This document shows positions 1 to 12,000 of a DNA stretch of 64,000 nucleotides, piece by piece; position 1 is the first letter of the stretch, and each line of letters begins with the position of its first letter. Made by a program: the position numbers and the translations under genes. The stretch is taken from NCBI GenBank assembly GCA_902702965.1, contig CACRXP010000179.1, forward strand, positions 503,663 to 567,662, read 5' to 3'. The stretch comes from Spirometra erinaceieuropaei. Its lineage: Eukaryota > Platyhelminthes > Cestoda > Diphyllobothriidea > Diphyllobothriidae. The notes beneath the pieces are model-generated. The model had not been told where the DNA came from, searched no databases, and was given only the letters and a program-made list of their open reading frames with translations.

Positions 1-52
1 TCTGGCGCCAACCGTCCTCACCCCCCTCCCTACCCTTGCCGTTTCCTTACAG

Positions 53-385
53 GACAGCCTGCGTCTGATCAACCTCCTCTTCCAGTTCGGTCACCTGTCG
101 GAGATTCGCGACCTTATTCGTGAGGGTTTTGGCAAGATCCGCCTGCAGAATTGGTTGGTTGTCCTGCAGCAACTGTTGGCACGCATAGACACCCCGTTGG
201 AGCACGTGGCCAACATCATTGTCGATCTGCTGGTTGCGGTGGGTCGTCGCTATCCCCAGGCTCTTGTCTTCTCCCTTGTTCTGGCCTTCAAGTCGGGCGG
301 CTCTGACCGGCGTCGGTATTACGCCAACAAGATCCTCTACAGCATGGAGGAGCACAGCCAACAGTTGGTGTCCGAGGCTTTCCTG
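53..385 (+). CDS. MTOR: TOR exon: end of FAT domain
   Basis: Follows a pyrimidine-rich acceptor (ttacag) and reads [15 protein letters not shown] through ARIDTP, HPQAL-like YPQALVF, ANKIL and EHSQQLV, in register with the human FAT domain just before FRB. The exon ends after CTG at 385 and the intron starts GCAAGT. This non-canonical GC donor is preferred because the next exon starts in phase 0, the joined protein then has the same length as human mTOR here, and the nearest GT (390) would break the frame. Confidence 0.93.
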
Positions 386-3300
386 GCAAGTGACTGTGTC
401 CCCAGATGAAGTCTCTAGTATTTTTAACAGAATGTAGCACTTCAATTCTTCGTATTACCTACTTGAACGCCTATTTTCTTATAAGACGAGCGCTGGAAAT
501 CATGTGTTTGTTCATTCCTTGACACGCATATATATACATATATATGACATACTGATGATCGGTAACGACCGTGAAAGGGCTGTCTGTGTCTGGCCTCTCG
601 CGCTCTTAGTGAGCTGCTCATGTATTATTTGTGGTATGTGTCCTCTGACACAGCGTTCGTTGTCGCCAGTAGCAAGCTGGCGGGCGGACAGAATGGGATC
701 GAGTGAGATCCTAACCACAACAGTGAGAGTCAAACGCCCACTTGACATGCTTATATACCTCACTTCATAAGGCCTATGACGTACTGATGATCGGTAACGA
801 CCGTGAAACAGCTGTCTGCGTCTGGCCTGTTGCAGTCTTAGCGAGTTGCTCATGTATTATATGTGGTATGTGTCCTCTGACACAGCGTTCGTTGTCGCCA
901 GTAGCAAGCTGGCGGGCGGACAGAATGGGATCGAGTGAGATCCTAACCACAACAGTGAGAGTCAAACGCCCACTTGACATGCTTATATACCTCACTTCAT
1001 AAGGCCTATGACGTACTGATGATCGGTAACGACCGTGAAACAGCTGTCTGCGTCTGGCCTGTTGCAGTCTTAGCGAGCTGCTCATGTATTATATGTGGTA
1101 TGTGTCCTCTGACACAGCGTTCGTTGTCGCCAGTAGCAAGCTGGCGGGCGGACAGAATGGGATCGAGTGAGATCCTCACCACAACAGTGAGAGTCAAACG
1201 CCCACTTGACATGCATATATATATATATATATATATATATGGGCATACCGATTCACGGTGAGGCCAAGTAAAAATTTGACACTTTTGGCCGCTTCCCTCA
1301 CGTTCCTAAACAATACTGTTTTTGTCCACCGTAAACGTAAGAACATGCCCACCCCTATACATTGAGGCTATTTCCACTGTTTTGGCTCGCTTTTAAACTC
1401 CGTTCTTTGATTATGAATCCACGACAGAGCGCCCATATAAATACTGATATTTTGCTGAAACTATTAATGTTTTACTCGTTCTATTTCTGAATAAGGTATG
1501 CACAGAAACTAAACTACACGACAAGTAGTGTTTCTTATGTTCAAAACTGGAAATGACCATTCGGTGGTGGTCATTTATGTGAGATCAGGTAAAATTTTCC
1601 AAACGGCAAAAAAATTTCAGTCCACTTAAACGAAGGAATCCCTCACGACGTTATTATTGCACTTTAGGGCCACAAATCGCACAGATCTGCTAATGTGACA
1701 TTTAGGATTTGGTAAAACCTCTGGTTTTTTAAAAATAGCCCTTGTGTTAGCAGATTGTTTACCACGGTTAGCATCGGACATAAAATAAATTTTCAAGTTC
1801 GACCAAATCTGTTTATTAAAACTCGCGGGTAAATTACCATCCTTTCAATTAAAAAGTCGCTCAGATGCGTAACTAGAGTCTAGGACATGTATTACCATAG
1901 GAGATTGCACGAGTATATTCCAACTTCTATTTTCGCTAAAATTTACTGATATTTTACTATATATAATTACGTAAACACAATTTCTGCACAAGAAAAGGAC
2001 ATTTTATTGAAGGATGTGGATGAGCGAACAGAATGCTCAACGTTAAAGACGTCCGGAAATTCTCTCATCAGATTCCGTCATCTGATTTCATGAGATAGGT
2101 CACGTACTGTATATATATGGGCACACACCGATCCACAACGGAGCAAACAAGCTGTGTATGGGTGACAGAGCTCACGGGCAGGTAGCCACCTGCCAGGCCG
2201 AAGTCGGCCAAGGTGTGATAGCTGAGGGCATATGACAGGCTGAGGGTAGGTTGGTACAGAACTGTTTTGAGCTTTTTCGCCTTCATTCAACCAGTTATAG
2301 TCCTGGCCGACAGCGGAGACTGAAAACCTAGACATGCGCTCAGTCAAACAAGCTTAAAAACAGTTCTGTGCCAATCTATCTGCAGATTCCATCGTCTGGC
2401 AGAGAGCGCTCACTGATTGCAGGACGGGGCCTATTCGTTCCCTTGTTTTTGAGGTCCGGTTTAAAGTCCCGCTGGCAGTCGCGCTGTGGCTATTAACATA
2501 CGCAGGATGGGATTACTGATAAAAGCAAGAGACATTGAGGTGATCACTTCCGGCTTATTGACCGTCATCAGACAGCCATACCCTGAGGCCCTGAGGTTCG
2601 AACTCGTGTCTTGTTGGTTAATACTCCAAGACTGAGTCACAGGTTCGCTGTCCGGTCGGTCGCTCATTGATCGCATTAGGGGACTTACTTTCTCCGTTGT
2701 GCCTTAGGGCTCGATCCAGAGTCCCAGAGCACGCTACTTAAGTAGTCACTTTTAACGAGTTTGAATTGTGATGGAAGTTCGGAAAAGCACTTATTCAAGG
2801 GTCAGCATTCTGGTATGAATTACGACGCCAGCCAGGTAAGTACTCCTAGCCGAAATAACGTTTCAGGATTTCGCTTAATGTTATACAAGTTGGATCGTCG
2901 GCTGTACGTTAGTTTCCGTTATTCATACTACGCGTCCGGGTCTACCATTTTTTCTCATATTCTGCCACGGTGTTACAGATTACGTTTGCCTTCATGTCTG
3001 TCTATGGCTATTCTTTTGTTTATATAATGGAGTATTCAGTAAATGTTCTAACTCATGAAATACTAACCGAAATGCTGAAATGTGTTTTCGACTCGAAAAG
3101 ATTATTTAAATAGAGCTGCAATATAAATCACCGTGTAACATACTCCCAAGATAATTCAGTTACTTTAAGATGCCAGTTTTTGAACGAACTTCTTTACGGC
3201 TGCCCGCAAAAACCAAACTGTGGAAATGACTACTTAAGTATTATGAGTGTTTCCCACTAGTTTTCGATGCCTTTATAAATTCAAATGCATTTCCTAGAAA

Positions 3301-4893
3301 ACGTGCACAAAATATTCATTCTTTCACTCCTTTGGAAGAAAATTACGTCTTCTTTAAATTTTATGCTTGAAGGAAGGTTATAATCTGGATTTAAAAAGCT
3401 TTTCCAGTTCCTGAATAATTTTGAACCCGACTTGTCGTTGCACTTGCATTGAGGGTTTTCAAACTACAAGCTGTACATTTTCCGTGTACGGAAAATCATC
3501 TCTCTTATTCCTACAGAGTGAAATTTTATGCTTTCGGTGATCACCGGGCCCTGTGACAATAGTCTCCTTTTAGACCAGCTCCGTGTTTTGGGGATTCAGT
3601 CATGCCTTCAGAATTAGTCGGTACACGCCATCGTCTGACATGGCACGAGTCCCTTGTGAGAGTGCTGATAGAAGCGAACAGGCGAGTTCCAGGTAGCAGT
3701 TCAGAAGACGAAGACGTCAGGCCAATAAATTTCTTGTTCCAGTGATCGCATCTTCGTCTCCCTTGTGAGAGTGTTGTCGATAGCTAGCAGAGGCGGATTT
3801 AGTCCCCTCTTGATGCCAATGACTGCTGGCGGTAGGAGTGCCCGTTCCAATGTTCCCTGAAGCACTTTCCGGTCACACAGGGCGTGTTTTCCTGCCTACA
3901 CACAACAGACCATCCAGCTTCTTGTCATGTCAAGGTCATTGTGTATTACGCCTTCTCGTGTTCTTATCCCCCCCCCCGCCCTCCCTCCTTGCAGCTGAAC
4001 GAGGAGCTTATCCGCATCTCAATCACCTGGGTAGAGATGTGGGCTGAATGTCTGGAGGACGCCAGTCGGGTCTACTTTGGGGAGAAGGACATCGGAAAGA
4101 TGTTCCGTCTGCTGCATCCCCTCCACCTGGTGATGGACCGTGGCCACGAGACCAACAACGAGGCCGCCTTCCTCCAACAATTTGGCACCGAGTTGACCAA
4201 CTGTCGGCTCTACTGTGAGCGCTTTGAACAGCTGGGCGCCAAGGCTGACCTACAACAGGCCTGGGATGGCTACTACACCCTCTACCGTAATGTGAGTCCT
4301 TCTACTCTTGCAGTGCTCGTGGTGCTTTCGCCACTGTTGTCCAATCGCGACCTCTCACTTGTTTACATCAATCCTCCTCCTGCCACGATCTAGTTCTCAA
4401 AGCTTGTCTCCAATATGTCAATCTTGGAGCTCACCGTGACTGCTCCGCGACTTCAAGCCTACGGAAAGGACTGGCAGTTGGCTGTACCTGGCAGTTACAA
4501 ACCCCAGCGTCCTCTCATCCGAATGGCCGGAGTCAAGAATTGCCTCACCGTAATGACCTCGAAGCAGCATCCGCGTCGACTGACTATCCTGGGTAAGTAA
4601 TTTTCAAAGGTTACTTCCAGACGTTTAGCGTTTCACAGGCCAACTATAAATTCTGTGACCCTATTGGTCACGACAAGGCCAAATGGCGGCAGCTGGGGCC
4701 GTCGAAAGGTTGCTTTATATGGCCGACCCTGAAGAGGTTCAAGAGGGAATTTTCGGCAGCGTGTAGGCTAAGTAAGTAATTTGAACATTTCGTCAACAGC
4801 TCCAGTAGAGAAAGAAGGACATGCATAGGCAGGAAGAGAGAATAACTTCAAAGTCGCATCATACAGCTAGTTGAGCTTGTTAAAAAAGCATAC

Positions 4894-4924
<31 letters not shown>

Positions 4925-7900
4925 TATATTTCGAAGAAGAATGAGTCCTTTGGGAAAATGAACAAACTTTATTTCGTAAATTTTCGAGTCTGGTTCCCCA
5001 GCTCGTCTTCAGACGTGTAGTAAGTGTGAAGAAACAGTCAAAATTTAAACAATGCCGAAAAAAATCGATATTGCTCTGTCATGGCTGAGGATGGGTTAAT
5101 GCTGTGGGCTGATGTCACATCTTGATAGGCTATTACCTTTTTCATTTTTCTTCGAGATTTGTGTACATGGTATCAAGGTCGATGCGTCGATTGATGCATG
5201 AATCATCAGAGTGAATGGCCTCTAGGAATTCTCGGCCTTACTTGTATGGGCAGGAACCGACAATGCATGTTTTATCCCAAGCGAATGTGTGCCCAGTTTC
5301 AAGAGTATGCATGGCGACTTGGGATAAGTGGTCCCGCCTCTTCACTGCCAATTGGTGTTCATATAGGCGTGTAGAGGCTGACGAAGGCTAATAAGCCAGA
5401 AATGGCCATTCCAGTCTCCCTTGTCTTTGTCGGTAATATCATTCTGCCTATATCATGCGCCGCTGTGCGGCTGCTGGTTGGGCTTGAGAGAGAGAGTCCA
5501 TAAGGCACAACGGAACGAGTGAGTTCCGTATGAACGATCGGTGAGCGCCCCCTACCACTGTATATTCCCGATCGAAAACCGACAGGGCAACGGGCTCGTG
5601 GCCCGGTAGTTAGAGGCGTGGACTTCTAAACCAACAGGTCGCGAGTTCGAGGCTCGGGTGTTGCACACTTCGGGGTTGGGTATGACTGGCCGACGACGGC
5701 TAATAAGCCAGAAATGGCCATTCCAGCCTGCCTTGTCTTTGTCGGTAATGTTATTCTGCCTATGTATATATATATCCCTTTACATATGCATGCATGCGCG
5801 AATTCCTCCACCGGACCGAAGGCCTCAAGGTAAACACTGATGAATGCCTCTTGTTTTTTGACGTCGTTGCCTTATTTTCTTCTATATCTCACGATTTGGC
5901 AATTGACTGCGTAGCCCAACGGTTACAGAATAATCCTGTTGATATCCCACCGCAACACGTTATAGAGCTGCTCAAAGTCTGCCCTAAGAACTATTGTAAG
6001 TTCGACAGTAAGTACTACCAACAGGGGCTCCCCAGTATCAGGGCTACTCGCCGAGCTAGTGCTACAGCGACTAGAATATGAGGTTTTTCAAGCTCTTAAG
6101 CCCAAAATGTGGCTCCCCTGTGTCGAAGACGCTTTTGTTGTAATAAAGAACTGTGAAGTCGAAAGGCTACATCAGAGGCTGAATGATCGCCTTCTCGCCG
6201 TACAATTTATCCGTGACGAGGCAGTAAGAGACAGTGCCGTTTCTGGATGTGAAAATACAAAGGCTGGACGATGGTAGTCTCGCAACCAGCGTCCATAGAA
6301 AAGGGTCTGATTCTGAGATCATTCTCAATTATGGAAGCAATCATCCTGCGGCCCACAAAAGAAGCTGCGTCCGAACTCTCTTCCACCGGGCCTACCGATA
6401 TTGCAGCAATGACGATCGCCTGAAGAAAGTACTGACTTGTATGTGTCGATTGTTTCGAATATCCAATCATTTTTGTGAAGAACTGCTACAGGCGTCAGGC
6501 ACAACCTCGAGACCCCTCGTCAAATGTAGCAATCGTGACACAGAAATTGTTCTCTCTTCCTTATATGCAGGGGACCTCAAAAATGATCGTCCGTCAGCTA
6601 AATCAGTTCGGTATCCGCGTTGCCCACAAGCCCGCACCCTCGCTGCGCGCAGCATTGTCTTGAGTAAGGGATCCTATCGTCTAAGAGGAGCAGACTAATG
6701 TTATATATCGCATCCCGTGTTCCGATTGCCCCTGTGTATATGTTGGTCATACAGGACGACGCCTGGGAACTCGAATTAATTAACACAAACTAGCCATCCG
6801 TCGCCGTGGCCCACTGTCTCACGTACATATAGGTATATATCCCTTTGTTATTGCAACCGCACACAGACCACAGTCTGACTGGCTTTTTCTCACGGGCACG
6901 TTTGCCCATTGCTTTCCTGTAACATCCAAATGTTAGCAACGTCTGTTGGTTCGACTAAGGCAAGGCCGTTCGACAGTGTCTCTATGTGTTTTTGCGTGTG
7001 TTTCTCAACTCGCCCTTTTTATTTCAAGGCTCGAACGGCCAAAACTACGTCTTCCTGCTCAAGGGCCATGAGGACACACGACAGGATGAGCGGATCATGC
7101 AGTTCTTCGGCCTGGTCAACACGCTCCTCATGAGTGAGCCGGAAACCCTTCGTCGTAATCTCACGTACGCACCTGCCCTATAGCTCCTATCTTCAACTTG
7201 TTTCATTTACAGCTCATGTTACGGCAGATCTTGTAATTTCGCTGTGATCTGTTATCACCTCAGCGTGCTTTTGGCTGCTACAGGAAGCCAACTGTGGCAA
7301 GACTTCGTCGTATAGTCGGTAGTACGTGTCTGTTCGTAAGTTTATGTTAACGTGCTACTGACACCTATTCAGTAGAGGTGAAATAAGAGTTAACATCTGT
7401 CATCAGTTCCGAGGACATAGTGCACACCTTCTCGTTCTATCCCCCGGGACTCTCCGTCAGCACTATTTTGGTTTGCTATTCTCTCACTACTGGCTGACAG
7501 CATTTTTTTATTATGAAATACGTCTACTTGGTCGTTATGAGAATCTGGCCGCGATGCGGTCTGCTATGCTGTCCCTCTGTCCATTTGTTTCATGCCATTT
7601 AGGAAGCGAACCCTTTTACTTCATACTCCTTTCACATTGTTTTTATTTTCCTTGGCCGACAATGGTCACGAAGTATCTAACTTTTCCGTTTTCCTAACTG
7701 AAAAAATATCTTAACCCCGTTCATGTTCGGAGGATTTGCGTCATTAAACCACCGATTCCCCTTCATTACAGCATCCAGCGCTTCTCTGTGATCCCGCTCT
7801 CCACAAACACCGGCCTCATTGGTTGGGTGCCAAACAGCGACACCTTGCACAGTCTGATCAGAGACTACAGAGAAAAGAGTGGCATCCTGCTAAACCAAGA

Positions 7901-8839
7901 ACACCGCGAGATGCTGCGTCTCGCACCCGACTTTGACCGTCTCAATCTCAGTCAGAAGACGGAAGTTTTCGAGGCCGGTCTACGCGAATCTTCAGGCCGT
8001 GACTTGGCCAACATCCTCTGGCTCAAAAGTCACAACTCCGAGGTGCGTGCTTCTCCTCACGCATGTCTGCATCTGTCCTTTGTGCTGATAGCAATTCGTG
8101 TTTTCACTAGTTGTTTTGTTTCTACTTTCCAGGCCTGGTTTGAACGACGAACAACATTCATTCGTTCAATGGCTGTCATGTCCATGGTGGGGTACATTCT
8201 AGGTCTTGGAGATCGGTAAGATTCCACTGCCTGCCTGTTGTTGTTGAAGGAACGTGAGGGTATACTTGACGTCTTTTTGATACTATTCGTCACCTACTCC
8301 TCCCCACCAAAAGAAAGCATGACCTTTCGACTGATTTCTTGATCGTACTCTCCTCCCTATCAGGCATCCGTCCAACCTGATGCTTTGTCGGGAGACGGGA
8401 AAAGTGGTACACATTGACTTTGGCGACTGCTTCGAGGTGGCAATGATGCGCGAGAAATTCCCCGAGAAGGTACCCTTCCGTCTCACGCGTATGATCATCG
8501 CTGCCATGGAGGTGAGTCATTGAGACCACACCTCATCTGTTCTGTCCCGAATATTTCTGCCACCACTTCAAATTCCTTTGCTTTGGGCCGTTGGGGGTTA
8601 GCTTCGTCGTAGGGCAATTTCGACGAGTGTTGTCTTTTGTCGTCGACGCTATTCACGACATGATCGAAACACGGTTCTATGACTTTGCAAGGTCTGCTGA
8701 CAAACAGTTTTGTTGTGCCTGGTGAAATCCGTCCCCCCCCCCCATCCCTGCATTCGCATTAACTTACACCGGACTGTAACCGCTGGTTGCCACTAATCAC
8801 ACCAGCGACTAATTCGGGCCCTCTCACAAGTCAATTCTC

Positions 8840-8870
<31 letters not shown>

Positions 8871-8960
8871 GTAGTAGTAGTAGTAATAGTAGTATTAGTA
8901 GTAGTAGTAGTAGTAGCAGCAGCAGTAGTAGTAGTAGCAGTAGTAGTAGTAGTAGTACTA

Positions 8961-9014
<54 letters not shown>

Positions 9015-12000
9015 AGTAGTAGTAGTAGCAGCAGTAACAGTAGTAGTAGTAGTAAAATAATGGCGACCTAAAATGGGAACCGGGTTTGCCTCAATGGCTT
9101 CTCAGTTGGCCGATAGTGATCTTCGAAAGTTGACGGCGGTCGTTTTGGAACCACACTGTCATTCGATATCCCTAAATGTAGGTTCGCCGTGACTGCCCAA
9201 ATACTGTAAGCGTGATTTGCTGGAGAAGTGAGACCAGTACCATCCAATGGGATGTGAAGATAGGGGAAAGTTGCCTCATCTGCGGTCATTTCGACTCTTT
9301 TTGCCCTATTCTTTAGTGGCGACTGCTGCGTGATCAATCTGTCAGCAAGACTGATGTACCAGAAGATCGTAAAGCTTGCTTCATTGTTTCGGAATATTAT
9401 AAAAGTAGCCTGGCACGGATAGGTCCAGTACAGTCAGACTTTGGAATTCATTCACACTGGAGCCTTCCCAACCTCGCTGTCTTACACACCCTCAACTCGG
9501 GCCTAGGAGAAGGTGTTGACCTTGCAACAGGCGGATGGTGGCAAACGCTGACAGAAGTGCCTGACCAGACAAGCGGTACTGGTCGACTAATAAAGAAGCA
9601 GCATCAAGGCCGAAGATTTTCGTAATACTAGGCTGCTTCAGGAGCACGCATCCTTAGACGACAACACGATGACGTGAGTGCAGGCTGCCGACGTCTTCAC
9701 AGACAACCAAAGACAATGCAACGCTCTTACAGGGTTGGCGTACATTGCATTCGTTTCACAACCACAGGTAGTCGTCCACAGTCTTGCGGAGATGCCGAAT
9801 GCTTATGACTAATGACGAGGGGTCCTGAACACGAAGCGAATTATCACGCACATAGCACGTTGTTGTTTTAACAGGACCGCATGTACAAAGTTAACGAGAA
9901 AAGGCGGAGGGGTGGGGGCATTTTGGCACTATTCACGTCGACCAAGGATGTTCTTGCATTCCACAAAAGAACGATATCACCGTACAACGTCTGGCAGCAT
10001 ATACTCCATAAAGCTGATACAGGTCGTCAACAAGGGTCCTGCTGTCCTTATACATCCGATCTTTCAACTGAATCTAAAACATCCTAGATATAGGTTAATT
10101 GTCACGACCCGGAGTACGGTTTCCATGAAGCATGCACTCTAGACAGGGGCTGGACCTTTAATATATGCCGTTGCTAGCTGCATCTCATGTTTAACGTCCC
10201 AGTAACGCGCGAAGAAGAATTTGCCTAACTCGGCGCTTGAGTAAGCTCCTGGTGTTCATATAATGCTGTGTGGATAGTACGTGTGCACGTCTCATTATCT
10301 GAACCTATTTCTCAATTACCAGTTGAGGAAAAAGAAGGCTGCCTTCACATGGTTGTCGCGTCAAACCTGAGCTCAAATATGCTGGATGTTTGATGTTCAC
10401 CCGGATTTGGGGACTAAATGGTCCTGAAGTGTGACTGTACGATTGCAAAACTGCCGCTTAAAATCTCAACTATCGGATTCTTAGGAGCACCCTCGCGTGG
10501 AAAACGGCGAGGTGAGTCGGCGGCTCATAGGACGCTTGCTGACGTGCTCTAGGCCAAAATCCACCTAGCATGTGCGACTGTTATTGGAAGCTGGGCTTTG
10601 AAAACTTGTGGGCTTCCCCTTTACTGGTTTAATTTTGGTGAACAGCATATGCCACTGTATATTCGCAGCACTAAATCGCCTCACTCTTTGCTCCATTCAC
10701 TATTACTTGCTACTTTTCTGAGTTGGACATAACAGGGGTTTCGTTCCTCCTCCCCGTCCCTCTGCAGGTCACCGNNNNNNNNNNNNNNNNNNNNNNNNNN
10801 NNNNNNNNNNNNNNNNNNNNNNNNNNNNNNNNNNNNNNNNNNNNNNNNNNNNNNNNNNNNNNNNNNNNNNNNNNNNNNNNNNNNNNNNNNNNNNNNNNNN
10901 NNNNNNNNNNNNNNNNNNNNNNNNNNNNNTGCCCGACTTGCGGTCTCCACATTGATAAGTCTAGAACAGACCCATTAAAGCCATGCCACATTGACTTTCT
11001 ATCAATGTCCTTTCCGGTCAGCCGAATGATCTCACCTGGAGCAAGGATCAGTCGGCTATGTACCAGCCCTAGCTTCTCTTTATCTCCCTCTGCCATGCCC
11101 TTTGATGATGAGCTCGGGTATGAATCTGAAACGTTAGGCGACTGAGTCTGCTTCTTGTAGGAGCTCACTTTTCCCACTTTTGTCTTTCCCCACTTGACTT
11201 TGTGTTTTGCTAATCGATTTTTGCGGTCCGGATGTTCTATAGCCCCAGACGACGGCCACCGGCGCAGGTGTTAACACGGCTGCCGTCGGCGGCGGCGGAG
11301 GCGGCATGACATCGGGAGCTGTCGGTAGACAGACAGGAGCTATGGGAACTGGGGCGCCGTCAGGCTCCTCCCGACTTGGTGCCTACGGCCAGACTCCCGC
11401 CTCCGCCCACTCTCGTAACGCACCGCGGGTCTTCACGAACCCCGCCTACCCCGCGAGCCCCTCCTTACGCGACTACCACAAAGTCAATCCCTGGCGACAT
11501 CATCTGTGCAATGGGCCCTGGTTAGGCTGCTATGAGACGGGTTGGTTGCCTCGGCTTTGTCTCTTTAATTTGTTTGACTGACCATCCCCCCTCCCCTACT
11601 ATCCTTATCATTGTCGTTGTACTGTTTCGTTGCCTTTAAAGGAAACTGCAGCTGATGCTACCACATCATACATGGCGCTTACAAGCATTTCAAAATTCTC
11701 CACCACCACCACCACCACCACCACCACCACCACCACCACCGTCACCACCACCACCACCACCACCACCATCATTATCATTATCATCGAGACAAAAAGAAGT
11801 AGTAAGTGAATGGCCTTTTCGGCCTCACGGCGTTTTTTGACCACGCCATGTAGATTCGAGACCATAACGCGTCGTAGTGGATGATGGCCAGATACGGTTA
11901 GGCTAATGATATTTTGGTTGCCTTGCCTGAGAGCTTTTGCCGGAAGGCCAGCAATCGATCCATTCTTCATCTTCATTTCTTTATCCCTGATTCCAAAATT

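Larger units (their letters stand above)
546..1213 (+). repeat. 232-bp tandem array (about 2.9 copies), retrozyme-like
   Basis: Three units start at 546, 778 and 1010; the last is cut at about 1213 by a TA microsatellite. Units 2 and 3 are almost identical and unit 1 is more divergent. The period, 232, is not a multiple of 3, so the open frames on both strands are by-products rather than genes. Each unit starts with a hammerhead motif and contains further hairpins: TGTGTC/GACACA, CGCCAG/CTGGCG and GGATC/GATCC. Tandem units of 150-400 bp with one hammerhead each are the hallmark of metazoan retrozymes, which give rise to circular RNAs. Confidence 0.85.
386..3994 (+). other. TOR intron with GC-AG ends
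   Basis: The donor is CTG|GCAAGT and the acceptor ccttgcag. It contains the 232-bp ribozyme-bearing array, a TA microsatellite (1213-1240), the right end of a palindromic TA element (to about 2107), a decayed SINE (about 2440-2720), half a palindromic element (3037-3530) and a PLE tail relic (3690-3765). In 1240-2030 I recognise nothing. Confidence 0.8.

Noticed and set aside
504..1261. Three similar open frames of 86-113 codons on both strands
   Set aside because: They are produced by the 232-bp tandem repeat. The unit length is not a multiple of 3 and the sequence is explained by RNA structure.
4292..4393. Open frame continuing past the FRB exon
   Set aside because: It is intron read-through: gtgagt and an acceptor frame it, and skipping it restores the conserved TOR sequence.
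8787..9071. Poly-Ile/Val/Ser protein
   Set aside because: Translation of a TAA/TAG microsatellite.
10681..11177. Open frames crossing the N run
   Set aside because: Unknown bases cannot support a frame.
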